The position numbers and the translations under genes are program-made. From assembly GCF_001279005.1 (NCBI RefSeq), contig NZ_LGCN01000212.1, positions 62,001 through 126,000 on the forward strand: a stretch of DNA of 64,000 nt, written 5' to 3'. Under the pieces are notes generated by a model. That model worked only from the letters and a program-made list of their open reading frames with translations. It had not been told where the DNA came from and did no database searches. Source of the stretch: Streptomyces caelestis. Its GTDB lineage: Bacteria > Actinomycetota > Actinomycetes > Streptomycetales > Streptomycetaceae. This document shows positions 34,820 through 43,852 of the stretch, piece after piece. Numbering within the stretch: the stretch's first letter is position 1; each line of letters starts with the position of its first letter.

Positions 34820-36240
34820 CCGCCGAACGCACCGTGTCCTCCCCCGGCGTGACGCCGCGGGACCACGGATTCCCCTCACCCGTCTCCGTCGTGCCGCCGC
34901 GCGGCGCCGACACCGGCCCCCGGCTGCCCGCCGCGCCGCCCCGGACGGCCTCACCGCTGCCGCTGCTCGTCGCGGACGGCGCCGCCCTCCTGCCCGCCGC
35001 GCTGGTGCTGCCCGGGGCCCAGCGCCATCCACTGCTCGTCGCCCTGCTGATCGCGGTGTCGCTGCTGCTGCGCCCGCGCGACACCCGGCCGCCGGTGCCG
35101 GGGCTCCTGGAGGAACTGCCCGCCGTGTGCGGCCGTGTCGCGGTGGCCTGGGCGGCCGGCGCGGTGCTGTGGGCGGCGTACCGGCCACAGGACGCGCTGT
35201 CCGCCGGCACCGTGCTGACCGGGCTCGCCGTGCAGGCGGCGGCGGCCTGCGCGCTGCGCGCGGTCGTGCACGGGCGGCGGCGGGCCGCGCTGCTGCGCCG
35301 CCCGCACGCCGCGCTCGTCGTCGGGCCGGCCGCGACCGCGCAGCGCGTGGCCGCCGCCGTGCTGCGCGACCCGCGGTGCGGGGTGCGGCCGGTGGGGATC
35401 GTCGCCGGGCAGTCGGACGGCGCCGAGGGCGTGCCGGTGCTGCGCACGGACGAGGAGGTCGAGCGGGCGGTCATCCAGAACGGGGTGCGGGCGGTGCTCG
35501 CCGTCCATCCCTCGGTGCGGACCGAACAGGGGCCGCTGCTGCGGTCGCTGGCCGCGTCGGGCTGCACGGTCTGGGAGGTGGACGCCGACCCGGCGCCGTA
35601 CCCGGCGCGGGAGCGGCTGGCCGGGTTCTCCTGCCGGCGGCTGGACTTCGCCCCGGCGCGCGGCGGCGGCCTCGGCAAGCGGATGCTCGACGTCCTGGTC
35701 TCGGGGACGCTGCTGCTGCTGGTCAGCCCGCTGCTGCTGGTGTGCGCGGTGACGCTCCGACTGGCCGACGGGCCGGGGGTGGTGTTCCGGCAGGAGCGCA
35801 TCGGCCGGAACGGGCAGCCGTTCACGCTGCTGAAGTTCCGCACCCACCGTCCGGTCGACGAGCGCGAGTCGGCGACCCGGTGGAGCGTGGCCAACGAGCA
35901 CGAGATGCGCTGGTTCTGCCGCATGCTGCGGCGCACCTCGCTGGACGAGCTGCTCCAGCTGTGGAACGTGCTGCGCGGCGACATGAGCCTGGTCGGGCCC
36001 CGGCCCGAACGGCCTTACTTCGTCACTCAGTTCAGCCAGACATACCCGGGTTACGCGACCCGGCACCGGATGCGCACCGGCATCACCGGTCTGGCGCAGG
36101 TCCAGGGGCTGCGCGGCGACACCTCGATCGAGGACCGCTGCCGGTTCGACAACGCCTACATCGACGACTGGTCGCTGTGGCGGGACGTCTGCATCCTGCT
36201 GCGCACCGCGACCACGCTGGTCCGCCCGACGGGGAGCTGA
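34816..36240 (+). CDS. Initiating sugar-1-phosphate (undecaprenyl-phosphate) transferase
   Basis: 474 residues, GTG start inside the preceding stop (4-bp overlap). The N-terminal half has hydrophobic segments (about 38-130) and a nucleotide-binding-like middle domain (ALVVGPAATAQRVAAAVL, about 165-185). The C-terminal bacterial sugar transferase domain (about 280-474) has the reentrant helix LVSGTLLLLVSPLLLVCAV, RIGRNGQPFTLLKFRT, and the hallmark TSLDELLQLWNVLRGDMSLV followed by GPRPERP and GITGLAQVQG. This WbaP/WcaJ-type enzyme starts a glycan repeat by moving a hexose-1-phosphate onto the polyprenyl carrier. It is the best single marker that the locus makes a lipid-linked polysaccharide. 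Confidence 0.93.
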   Translation: MTAERTVSSPGVTPRDHGFPSPVSVVPPRGADTGPRLPAAPPRTASPLPLLVADGAALLPAALVLPGAQRHPLLVALLIAVSLLLRPRDTRPPVPGLLEELPAVCGRVAVAWAAGAVLWAAYRPQDALSAGTVLTGLAVQAAAACALRAVVHGRRRAALLRRPHAALVVGPAATAQRVAAAVLRDPRCGVRPVGIVAGQSDGAEGVPVLRTDEEVERAVIQNGVRAVLAVHPSVRTEQGPLLRSLAASGCTVWEVDADPAPYPARERLAGFSCRRLDFAPARGGGLGKRMLDVLVSGTLLLLVSPLLLVCAVTLRLADGPGVVFRQERIGRNGQPFTLLKFRTHRPVDERESATRWSVANEHEMRWFCRMLRRTSLDELLQLWNVLRGDMSLVGPRPERPYFVTQFSQTYPGYATRHRMRTGITGLAQVQGLRGDTSIEDRCRFDNAYIDDWSLWRDVCILLRTATTLVRPTGS

Positions 36241-36246
36241 CGCCAC

Positions 36247-37596
36247 GTGAGCCACGTCCTCGTCCCGCCGCCGCGCCGGGCCGCCGCCGCCCTGGGGCCG
36301 GTCCTGCCGCTGGTGGCGGTGGTCGTCCTGGCGGGCCTGCCGCCGACGGGGGACGGCGCGGGACCCGCCGACGTGGTGTCCGCGCTGGTGGTCGGATACT
36401 GCGTGATCCGGCTGCTGCGGGAACGGCGGCGCCCGCTGTCGCCCCGCGCGGCCGTGGTGCTGGGGCTGCCGGTCGTGGGACTGGCGCTCGCCGCCATGGG
36501 GGCGGCCTCGCCCCAGGCGGCGCTGGGCGGCCTGGGCCGTTATCTGCAGGTGTTCGTCCTCGTCCCGGCCACCGTGCTGGTGCTGCTCCGTGGCCGGGCC
36601 GACTTCCGGGTGCTGGCCTGGTCGTTCGTGGGGCTCGCCCTGTGGCAGGGGGCCGTCGGGGTGCACCAGTACGTCACCGGGACCGGTGCCTCGTACCAGG
36701 GCGAGCCCGTCCGGGCGGTCGGCACCTTCGGAGCCACGGACGTGATGGGCATGGCGACGGCGGTGTCGCTGGGCGTGGTGTGCGCGGCGGGGATCGCGCT
36801 GGGGCGGGCCCCGGCGCGGCAGCGGACGGCCGCCGCCGGGTGCGCCCTGCTGCTGGTGCTGCCGCTGGCGCTGTCCTTCAGCCGGGGCGCGTGGATCGCG
36901 ACCGCGCTGGCGTGCACGGTGCAGCTGGTGCTGGCGGGGCTGCGGCGCGCGCTGAAGGTGGCGGCGGCCGTGGTCGCCGCGGGCGTCGTGCTGACGGGCG
37001 GGTTCGGGGTCGGTACGGCGATGCTGCAGGAGCGGATCGGCAGCATCACGGAGGTCGCCGACACGCCCGACCAGTCCGTCGTCGACCGGTACACCCTGTG
37101 GGCGGCGGCGACCGGCATGTGGCGCGAACACCCGTGGACCGGCGTGGGGCTGAAGAACTTCCCCGAGTACCGCGACGGGCACGCCACCCTGGCGCTGTCC
37201 TCGGGCAGCGACATCGCGGGCGCGGGCACGGACTACCACAAGCAGGCACTGCTGTCGCCGCACAGCATGTATCTGCTGGTGCTGAGCGAGCAGGGCCTGA
37301 TCGGGCTGCTGGCGCTCGCCGGGGGCTGGCTCGCGCTGCTGGTGTGCGCGCTGCGGCGCCTGCTGCGGGCCCGCCGCCGCGGCCCCGGCCTCGACTGCGC
37401 GCTCGTCGCCGTCGGCCTGCTGCTCTGGCTGCTCACCGACTTCTTCTACGGCGACATCGGCGGTCCCTCGACCGTCCTGACCGGCGTGGCCCTGGGCCTG
37501 ACGGCGTGGTGGGCCCTGTCCCGCGACGACCGGGCGGACGCCGCCCCGCGGCGGGACGGAGCGCCCGCCCGCATCGAGGAGGCCTCGACCCGATGA
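36247..37596 (+). CDS. O-antigen ligase/Wzy-like polymerase
   Basis: 449 residues with about ten hydrophobic segments throughout (for example 15-35, 60-90, 95-115, 190-215, 225-245, 340-360, 380-400, 405-425). The large outer loop with YTLWAAATGMWREHPWTGVGLKNFPEYRD (about 278-306) carries the WzyC signature found in O-antigen ligases and polymerases. It would join lipid-linked repeats on the outer face of the membrane. GTG start, 6 bp after the sugar transferase; its stop overlaps the flippase start (ATGA). Polymerase rather than ligase is favoured because the neighbours form a Wzx/Wzy-type set. Confidence 0.88.
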   Translation: MSHVLVPPPRRAAAALGPVLPLVAVVVLAGLPPTGDGAGPADVVSALVVGYCVIRLLRERRRPLSPRAAVVLGLPVVGLALAAMGAASPQAALGGLGRYLQVFVLVPATVLVLLRGRADFRVLAWSFVGLALWQGAVGVHQYVTGTGASYQGEPVRAVGTFGATDVMGMATAVSLGVVCAAGIALGRAPARQRTAAAGCALLLVLPLALSFSRGAWIATALACTVQLVLAGLRRALKVAAAVVAAGVVLTGGFGVGTAMLQERIGSITEVADTPDQSVVDRYTLWAAATGMWREHPWTGVGLKNFPEYRDGHATLALSSGSDIAGAGTDYHKQALLSPHSMYLLVLSEQGLIGLLALAGGWLALLVCALRRLLRARRRGPGLDCALVAVGLLLWLLTDFFYGDIGGPSTVLTGVALGLTAWWALSRDDRADAAPRRDGAPARIEEASTR

Positions 37597-39608
37597 CCGT
37601 GCTGCCTTCGCAGACTCCCGGTTCCGGCGGGCTCAGGACCGGCGACCCCCAGGCGGGCGGATCCCGGGCCGGTGCTCCCGCCTCCGACCGGCCCGCGACG
37701 GGCGCCCCTTCGGCGGACGGGCCCCGGCCCGCGGAACCCGGACCCGTCGGTCCCCCGACCGGCGCCCGCACGGTGACCGGCACCCGCACGGCGACCGGCG
37801 TCCCCGAGTCCGGCGGATCCGGGGCCGGGGGGACGAAGGGTGCGCCCGGTGACGACGTGGACGCGCCGCCCGCGGCGCGTTCCGGCGGGACGGGCGGTGA
37901 CGTCGGTGAGCCGGGCGGGCTCAGGACCGGCGACCCCGCGCCCGGCGGACGCGAGCTCCGCGGGGCGCGGGGCGGCGGGTCCGGGAGCGCGGCCGGTGAC
38001 GGCGGCACGTCGGGCGCGGTGTCCCGGAGGTTCCTCGCCCGGGCCGCGCTGGGGACGGCGGTGCTGTCCATCGCCGGGTCGCTGCTCGGGCTGGTGCGGG
38101 ACCAGTCGCTGGCGCGGCTGTTCGGGGCCGGGAGCGACACGGACGCCTTCCTGGTGGCGTGGACCGTGCCGGAGATCGCCGCGACGCTGCTGATCGAGGA
38201 CGGGCTGGCGATCGCGCTGATCCCGGCGTTCAGCATGGCGCTGGCGCGACGGGCCCGGGGCGTGCCCGGCGACCCGGTGCGCGACCTGGTCAAGGCCACC
38301 CTGCCCCGGCTGTGCCTGGCCTTCGCCGCGGTGACGGCGCTGGTCGCCGCCGGGGCCCCGTACCTGGTCCGCGTGCTGGCGCCCGGTCTGCCCGACCCCC
38401 GCCTCGCCGTCGACTGCACCCGGCTCACCGCGCTCAGCCTGCTGGCCTTCGGGCTCGCCGGGTACTGCAGCGCCGCGCTGCGGGCGCACCGCCGTTTCTT
38501 CGCGCCGGCGGCGATCTACGTCGCGTACAACTCCGGCATCGTGGCGACGATGTTCCTGCTCGGCGGGGAGTGGGGGGTGCGCTCGGCGGCCGTCGGGGTC
38601 GCGGTGGGCGGCTGCCTGATGGTGGCGGTGCAGCTGCCGTCCCTGTGGCGGCGGCTCGCGTCGCCCGCGCCCGCGCCCGCCGCGACCGGGCCGGCGGACG
38701 AGGAGCGGCCGGTGCGCCTCGCCCTGATCGCCGCCGTGCTGCTGTTCGCGCTGTGCCGCCAGTCGCAGGTCCTCGTCGAACGGTTCCTGGCGTCCTCCCT
38801 GCCCGCCGGGTCCATCTCGCACCTCAACTACGCGCAGAAGGTCGCCCAGATCCCGATGACACTGTCGCTGATGGTGTGCACCGTCACCTTCCCCGTGGTG
38901 GCACGGGCGCTCGCCGACGGCGACACCCGCCGGGCCCGCGCCCGGGTGGAACGGGACCTGGTGCTGGCGTCCTGTGTGGTGCTGGCCGGCATGTGCGCGG
39001 TGATCGCCTGCGCCCCGCAGATGATCGAACTGCTCTTCCAGCGGGGGGCGTTCACCGCGGCCGACAGCGCCGCGACGGCGAACGTCATGCGCGTGTACGC
39101 CCTCGGTCTGCTCGGCCAGACCCTCGTGGGCGCCCTCGTCCGCTGCTACTTCTCGGCGGGCCGCCCCAGCTGGTACCCGCTCGGCGTGATGGCGGCCGGC
39201 GTCGTCGTCACGTCCCTGATCGGCGCGGTGACCGTGGGCCGCTGGGGGGTGGCGGGGATCGCCGCCGCCAACGCCTTCGGCATCACCGTCACGGCCGTGC
39301 TGCTGCTGACCGGCCTGCGCACGGCCCGCCCCGGCGACACGGGCGGCCTCACGCTCGGCGTCCGCGGGGTCCTGGGCCGGCTGAGCCGGCCCGTGCTCGC
39401 CTCGGTCCTCGCCGTCGCCGCCGGGACGTCCGCCGCGAGCCTCTTCGACTCCCCGGTGGCCGCTCTCGCGGCCGGCTGTCCGGCCGTGGCCGCCGTCTTC
39501 GTGCCGCTCGCCCTGTCCGTCCCGGTCGCCCGGCGCTCCGTATCCGTATCCGCACTGCGCTCCGTACGCACCGTCACACGAAAGCTCACACATGGCCGCT
39601 CCCGTTGA
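37593..39608 (+). CDS. MurJ/MviN-type flippase with long disordered N-terminus
   Basis: 671 residues. The first 145 or so are Gly/Pro/Ala/Thr-rich and look disordered, with GLRTGDPQAGG at about 13-23 echoed by GLRTGDPAPGG at about 109-119. The rest is a MOP-superfamily transporter with about 14 helices, including the MurJ-like start AALGTAVLSIAGSLLGLVRD and GAGSDTDAFLVAWTVPE, SHLNYAQKVAQIPMTL and LFQRGAFTAADSA. In this context it would translocate a lipid-linked oligosaccharide, taking the Wzx role; lipid II transport is the alternative. Its ATG overlaps the polymerase stop, supporting the long start; GTG 38019 would remove the disordered part. It overlaps the deacetylase by 17 bp. Confidence 0.88.
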   Translation: MTVLPSQTPGSGGLRTGDPQAGGSRAGAPASDRPATGAPSADGPRPAEPGPVGPPTGARTVTGTRTATGVPESGGSGAGGTKGAPGDDVDAPPAARSGGTGGDVGEPGGLRTGDPAPGGRELRGARGGGSGSAAGDGGTSGAVSRRFLARAALGTAVLSIAGSLLGLVRDQSLARLFGAGSDTDAFLVAWTVPEIAATLLIEDGLAIALIPAFSMALARRARGVPGDPVRDLVKATLPRLCLAFAAVTALVAAGAPYLVRVLAPGLPDPRLAVDCTRLTALSLLAFGLAGYCSAALRAHRRFFAPAAIYVAYNSGIVATMFLLGGEWGVRSAAVGVAVGGCLMVAVQLPSLWRRLASPAPAPAATGPADEERPVRLALIAAVLLFALCRQSQVLVERFLASSLPAGSISHLNYAQKVAQIPMTLSLMVCTVTFPVVARALADGDTRRARARVERDLVLASCVVLAGMCAVIACAPQMIELLFQRGAFTAADSAATANVMRVYALGLLGQTLVGALVRCYFSAGRPSWYPLGVMAAGVVVTSLIGAVTVGRWGVAGIAAANAFGITVTAVLLLTGLRTARPGDTGGLTLGVRGVLGRLSRPVLASVLAVAAGTSAASLFDSPVAALAAGCPAVAAVFVPLALSVPVARRSVSVSALRSVRTVTRKLTHGRSR

Positions 39609-40356
39609 CTCCGTCGCCGCCGGCAGACCCTCCGCGCCCCGCCCGGGCCCCGTCCCCTGGGTGGCGATGTACCACTCGGTGGGCGACTGCTCGGACGACC
39701 CGTACCGCATCACCGTCACCCCCGGGCGGCTCGAGCGGCAGCTGGCCTGGCTGCGCCGGCGCGGACTGCGCGGCGTGTCCGTCGCCGAACTCCTCGCCGC
39801 GCGCGCCCGCGGCGAGGGCCGGGACCTGGTCGGCCTCACCTTCGACGACGGCTACACCGACTTCCTCACCGGCGCCCTGCCGCTGCTGCAGCGCTTCCGC
39901 TGCGGCGCCACCCTCTTCGTCCTGCCCGGACGGCTCGGCGGCGACAACGCCTGGGACCCGCTCGGCCCGCGCAAGCCGCTGCTGACCGCGGACGGCATCC
40001 GGCGCGCCGCCGACGGGGGCGTGGAGATCGGCTCGCACGGTCTCACCCACGTCGACCTGACCCGCGCGGACGACGCCACGCTCACCGCCGAGGTCGCCGG
40101 GAGCCGCGCCCGGATCGAGGAGCTGACCGGCGCCCCGGCCGCCGGGTTCTGCTACCCGTACGGCACGGTCGACGCGCGCGCCGTCGAGGCCGTGCGGAAG
40201 GCGGGCTACGCCTACGCCTGCGCCATCGACCCCGGCCCGCTGACCGGCCCGCACGCCCTGCCGCGCGCGCACGTCGGGCAGAACGACACGGCGTGGCGCC
40301 TGCACCTCAAGCTCCGGCTGCACCGGCTGCGCCGGCGTCCGGTGGAGGGCCTGTGA
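39592..40356 (+). CDS. Polysaccharide deacetylase (NodB/CE4 family)
   Basis: 254 residues. CE4 motifs: LTFDDGYTD (about 82-90, metal/catalytic Asp pair), EIGSHGLTHVDL (about 144-155, metal-binding His pair) and FCYPYGTVD (about 183-191). No signal peptide is visible; VPWVAMYHSVG near residue 22 is the usual start of this subgroup, seen in PgaB-like and cytoplasmic lipid-linked sugar deacetylases. It would remove N-acetyl groups from an amino sugar, implying the glycan contains one. It overlaps the flippase by 17 bp and the next GT start by 1 bp. Confidence 0.9.
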   Translation: MAAPVDSVAAGRPSAPRPGPVPWVAMYHSVGDCSDDPYRITVTPGRLERQLAWLRRRGLRGVSVAELLAARARGEGRDLVGLTFDDGYTDFLTGALPLLQRFRCGATLFVLPGRLGGDNAWDPLGPRKPLLTADGIRRAADGGVEIGSHGLTHVDLTRADDATLTAEVAGSRARIEELTGAPAAGFCYPYGTVDARAVEAVRKAGYAYACAIDPGPLTGPHALPRAHVGQNDTAWRLHLKLRLHRLRRRPVEGL

Positions 40357-41492
40357 TGCGGGCGCTGCACATCATCACCGGGCTCGGTGTCGGCGGCGCC
40401 GAGCAGCAGTTGCGGCTGCTGCTGCGTCACCTGCCGGTCGACTGCGACGTGGTGACGCTCACCAACCCCGGCGCGGTCGCCGACGGGCTCGGCGCCGACG
40501 GCGTGCGGGTCGTGCACCTGGGCATGGGCGGCAACCGCGACCTGGCCGCGCTCCCCCGTCTGGTCCGGGTGATCCGGGCCGGCGGCTACGACCTCGTGCA
40601 CACGCACCTGTACCGGGCCTGCGTCTACGGCCGGCTCGCCGCCCGGGTCGCCGGGGTCCGCGCGGTCGTGGCGACCGAGCACTCCCTGGGCGACACCCAG
40701 ATGGAGGGCCGCAGGCTGACGGCCGGCGTGCGCGCGCTGTACCTGGCGAGCGAGCGGCTCGGGTCGGCGACGGTCGCCGTCTCCCCGACGGTGGCCGACC
40801 GGCTGAAGCGCTGGGGCGTGCCCGCCCCCCGCATCGAGGTCGTCCCCAACGGCATCGACCTGGACCGCTTCCGCTTCGACCCGGAGCGACGGGAGCGCAC
40901 CCGTCGGCGCCTCGGCCTGCCGGAGGGGGCGTTCGTCGTCGGCGGCGTCGGCCGGCTCGCCCGCGGCAAGCGGTTCGACGTCCTCGTCCGCGCGCTCGCC
41001 CTGCTGCCGGAGGACCACTGGCTGCTGCTGGTGGGCGGCGGCCCCGAGGAGCACGTGCTGCGCCGCACCGCCCACGAGGCCAAGGTGGCGGGGCGGGTGC
41101 TGTTCACCGGCGAGCGTCCCGTCGTCCCCGACGGCACCCCCGGCCCCGACCTGCCCTCGCTGACCTCGGCGATGGACCTGTTCGCCTCCCCGTCCGCGGA
41201 GGAGGCCTTCGGTCTGGCGGCCGTGGAGGCGCTGGCGTCCGGTCTGCCCGTGCTCTACGCCTCCTGCCCGGCGATCGAGGACCTGCCGCCCGAGGCCCGC
41301 GCCGACGCCCGGCGGGTGCGCGGCGGCCCCGCCGCGTACGCCCGCGCGATCGCCGAGGTCCGTGCGGCGGGCCCCGGACCGCGCACGGCCGGCCGGGCCG
41401 CGCACCACTACAGCATCACCCGCAGCACGGCCCGCCTCATGGACGTGTACACGGCGGCCGTGGCCGGCGCGTCGCCGTCCGCCGCACCGTGA
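40356..41492 (+). CDS. Glycosyltransferase family 4 protein, second
   Basis: 378 residues from ATG 40356, which overlaps the deacetylase stop by 1 bp. It starts MRALHIITGLGVGGAEQQLRL, a typical GT4 N-terminus, with HTHLYRACVYGRLAARVAG, IEVVPNGIDLDRFRFDPERR and the donor-site EEAFGLAAVEALASGLPVLY. It resembles WbaZ/EpsD-like hexosyl transferases. It is soluble or peripheral. Together with the GT at 33533 it gives only two elongating transferases, so the repeat unit encoded here may be short (about three sugars) unless other loci contribute. Confidence 0.9.
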   Translation: MRALHIITGLGVGGAEQQLRLLLRHLPVDCDVVTLTNPGAVADGLGADGVRVVHLGMGGNRDLAALPRLVRVIRAGGYDLVHTHLYRACVYGRLAARVAGVRAVVATEHSLGDTQMEGRRLTAGVRALYLASERLGSATVAVSPTVADRLKRWGVPAPRIEVVPNGIDLDRFRFDPERRERTRRRLGLPEGAFVVGGVGRLARGKRFDVLVRALALLPEDHWLLLVGGGPEEHVLRRTAHEAKVAGRVLFTGERPVVPDGTPGPDLPSLTSAMDLFASPSAEEAFGLAAVEALASGLPVLYASCPAIEDLPPEARADARRVRGGPAAYARAIAEVRAAGPGPRTAGRAAHHYSITRSTARLMDVYTAAVAGASPSAAP

Positions 41493-41544
41493 GCCTCCGC
41501 CGCACCGCATGTCTCTGCCGTACCTTCGAGGGAGCAAGCCCGTC

Positions 41545-42195
41545 ATGACCGACACCCCGACCCGTCGGCGCCGTCCGTCCCTGGACCGTGTCAGAAAGCT
41601 GCCGGCCTGGTCCGCGCTGGTGGCGGGCACGTTCCTCGGTGGTCTGTCCGGCGGCGTATACGGCCTGGTCACGCCCCCGGTGTACACCGCCACCAGTTAC
41701 GTCGTCGCCGTGCCCACCGACAAGGCGCCCTCGGACGCGGCCCGCGGTTTCGCGCAGGCGTACGGCCGGGTCGCCACCCAGCTCGCGGTGCTCGGCGACG
41801 CGCAGGTGTGGGCCGGGGTGCCGGTGCGGACGCTGCGGGACAGCGTCCGCACGGCGACCTCGCCGGACGCGCCGATGGTCGCCGTCACGGCCACCTCCGC
41901 GCAGCCCGGACTGGCCGTCGACATGGCCGACGCGGTCTCGCGCGCGCTGACCCGGCACGCCGAGGACACCAAGGGCAGCACGCAGGTCCGGCTCGTGCAG
42001 TTCTCGCGCGCGGTGCGGCCGGGCAAGCCGTCGTCCGCGTCGTCGGGGGTGACCGCGCTGGTGGGGGCGAGCGCGGGCGGCCTGCTGGGCGGCCTGGTGC
42101 TGCTCGCCAGGCCGAGGCGGACCGGCCGGGGCGAGGGTCCGGCCCCCGCCGCCTCGGTGCCCGGCCCGGCCACCGCCGCCGATGTGCAGCGGTGA
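41545..42195 (+). CDS. Wzz/YveK-like chain-length determinant protein
   Basis: 216 residues from ATG 41545, with GAGGGAG about 10 nt upstream; ATG 41509 is an alternative. An N-terminal membrane helix (WSALVAGTFLGGLSGGVYGLV, about 20-40) is followed by PPVYTATSYVVAVPT, the usual Wzz start of the outer domain. A short periplasm-side domain covers about 45-165, and a second helix about 172-192 (VTALVGASAGGLLGGLVLL). The C-terminal tail is cytoplasmic, without a Walker motif or Tyr cluster, so the kinase partner is missing here. It would set polymer length together with the Wzy-like protein. Last gene of the main plus-strand operon. Confidence 0.8.
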   Translation: MTDTPTRRRRPSLDRVRKLPAWSALVAGTFLGGLSGGVYGLVTPPVYTATSYVVAVPTDKAPSDAARGFAQAYGRVATQLAVLGDAQVWAGVPVRTLRDSVRTATSPDAPMVAVTATSAQPGLAVDMADAVSRALTRHAEDTKGSTQVRLVQFSRAVRPGKPSSASSGVTALVGASAGGLLGGLVLLARPRRTGRGEGPAPAASVPGPATAADVQR

Positions 42196-42389
42196 CGCGG
42201 CCGGGACGGCCCCCGGGGCCTGTTGCGAACGTCCCGTCCGCCGGGCGACGCCGTGCACACCCTCCCGCCGCACCGGGCGCCGAGCCGAGTACGCCCGGTA
42301 CGGGGCCCAGGGCCCGGCACGCCGGGAGCACGCACCCGACGCCGCCCGGCCCGCCCCTCGGGCGGCCGACGGGACGCCCACCACGGGCC

Positions 42390-43682
42390 CTAGCGGGTGC
42401 GCGACCACCAGTCGAAGCGGAAGCAGAGTTTCCCGCCGAGCCAGTACTCCACCCACCGGCCCAGGTCCAGCGGCGAGCAGTCCTCCGGCGGCAGCGGCAC
42501 GCCGGGCACGGTCGGCACGGGAGAGGGCGCCGGGGTCTGCGGCGTGGTGTCCGGCTCCTCCTCGTGGGTGCGTCCGTGGAGCACGGACTTGTACACGCGG
42601 GACGACTCCGGGTTGTCGTCGCACTGCCACACGCCGTGCGGGCAGTAGTCGGTCACCGTGTTGTAGAGCGGCTTGTGCCGGTCGATCCACGCGAGCATGC
42701 GCCGCATGTACTCGGGATTGTCGCCGTTGCGGAAGAGCCCCCATTCGGGATAGGAGATCGGTTTTCCGTGGGCCTTCGCGAAATCGACGTGCGCCTGGAG
42801 TCCGTACGGCTCCTTCACCTGTTCGTCGAAGGAGTGCCCGGCCGGCTGGTCGTAGGAATCCATGCCGACGATGTCGACCGTGTCGTCGCCGGGGTAGCAC
42901 CGCGTCCAGGGGACGGCGTCCCGGCCGCGGCTCGGCGTGAAGTCGAAGCGGAATTCCTGGCCCGGCACCGCGCGCATGGTCCGCACGATCCGGTTCCAGT
43001 ACTTCTTCCAGGATTCCGGGTCGGGACCGCAGCGGTGGGTGTAGGTGACGCCGTTCATCTCCCAGCCGAGCACCAGGACCGTGTCCGGCACCTTCAGCTC
43101 GACCAGCCGCTCGGCGAGGGCGCGGAAGTGGTGGTCGAACTCCCCGGCCGCACCCCGCCGCAGCAGCTGCCGGACCTCGTGATCGGGGACGCCCGCCTCG
43201 TTGCGCTCCTGCAGGGGGACGTTGAGGACGAGCATCCGGTCGTCCTCGGCGTTGCGCCAGCGCGCCCACGCGTCGAGGAAGCCGACGTCCCCCTCGATGT
43301 CGCTCCAGTGGTTGCCGGGCAGGTAGGTGTGGCCGACGCGCAGCTCGGCGCCGCCCAGCCAGCGGCTGAACTGCTCCATGCGGTCCACGCCGCGGGCGTC
43401 GGAGGCGAGGAAGGCGCCGAAGGCCGGGACGTCACCGAGCGGCGCCGGCAGCGCCGGCACGGGGACCGACGGGATGTCGACGGCCGGGGCGGCGGGGACC
43501 TTCGGGACCGCGGGGACCGTGGGAACGGCCACGGGCCCGTCCGGGGCCGGCGCCGCCGGACGGGAGTCGTCGGCCGGCTCCGGCCCCGTCGTGGGACCGG
43601 CCGCCAGGGCGGCGGCCACGACGACCGCCGCCGCGCCCACGGCCATCGCGCGGGTCCGGACCCGCCTGTGCTGTGGGGCCAT
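42390..43682 (-). CDS. Secreted GH26-like glycoside hydrolase
   Basis: 430 residues from ATG 43682, which has GAGGAG 6-8 nt upstream. An N-terminal hydrophobic segment (about 11-28) acts as signal or anchor, followed by a Pro/Ala/Val-rich linker (30-85). The catalytic domain has VLVLGWEMNG with the likely acid/base Glu208 and KPISYPEWGLF with the likely nucleophile Glu313; the 105-residue spacing is as in GH26 mannanases. Substrate aromatic residues include HTYLPGNHW and DSYDQPAGH. The C-terminal tail has two Cys and a Trp-rich end. It probably trims a beta-glycan outside the cell. It is the only minus-strand gene in the locus, divergent from the ATP-grasp gene. Confidence 0.8.
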   Translation of the reverse strand: MAPQHRRVRTRAMAVGAAAVVVAAALAAGPTTGPEPADDSRPAAPAPDGPVAVPTVPAVPKVPAAPAVDIPSVPVPALPAPLGDVPAFGAFLASDARGVDRMEQFSRWLGGAELRVGHTYLPGNHWSDIEGDVGFLDAWARWRNAEDDRMLVLNVPLQERNEAGVPDHEVRQLLRRGAAGEFDHHFRALAERLVELKVPDTVLVLGWEMNGVTYTHRCGPDPESWKKYWNRIVRTMRAVPGQEFRFDFTPSRGRDAVPWTRCYPGDDTVDIVGMDSYDQPAGHSFDEQVKEPYGLQAHVDFAKAHGKPISYPEWGLFRNGDNPEYMRRMLAWIDRHKPLYNTVTDYCPHGVWQCDDNPESSRVYKSVLHGRTHEEEPDTTPQTPAPSPVPTVPGVPLPPEDCSPLDLGRWVEYWLGGKLCFRFDWWSRTR

Positions 43683-43852
43683 TGGCTGCTCCTCTTCTCG
43701 TTCACGTCCGCCTTCTGCCTGAACCAGCCGCTCTTGACGAACAGTCATGTGAATTCAGGCACAGGAAATACGGCGGTGCCAATGTCACTGCGGCTTTCGA
43801 GTGCCGGGCTCGCCCGTGCGGGTGATCCGGCGCCAGAGGAAAGTGAGTATTC

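Noticed and set aside
34314..39608. A 1764-codon open frame spanning four polysaccharide genes
   Set aside because: Only the last part (from 37593) is the real flippase gene. The upstream part is an off-frame of the GT, sugar transferase and polymerase genes that stays open because stop codons are rare at this GC content.
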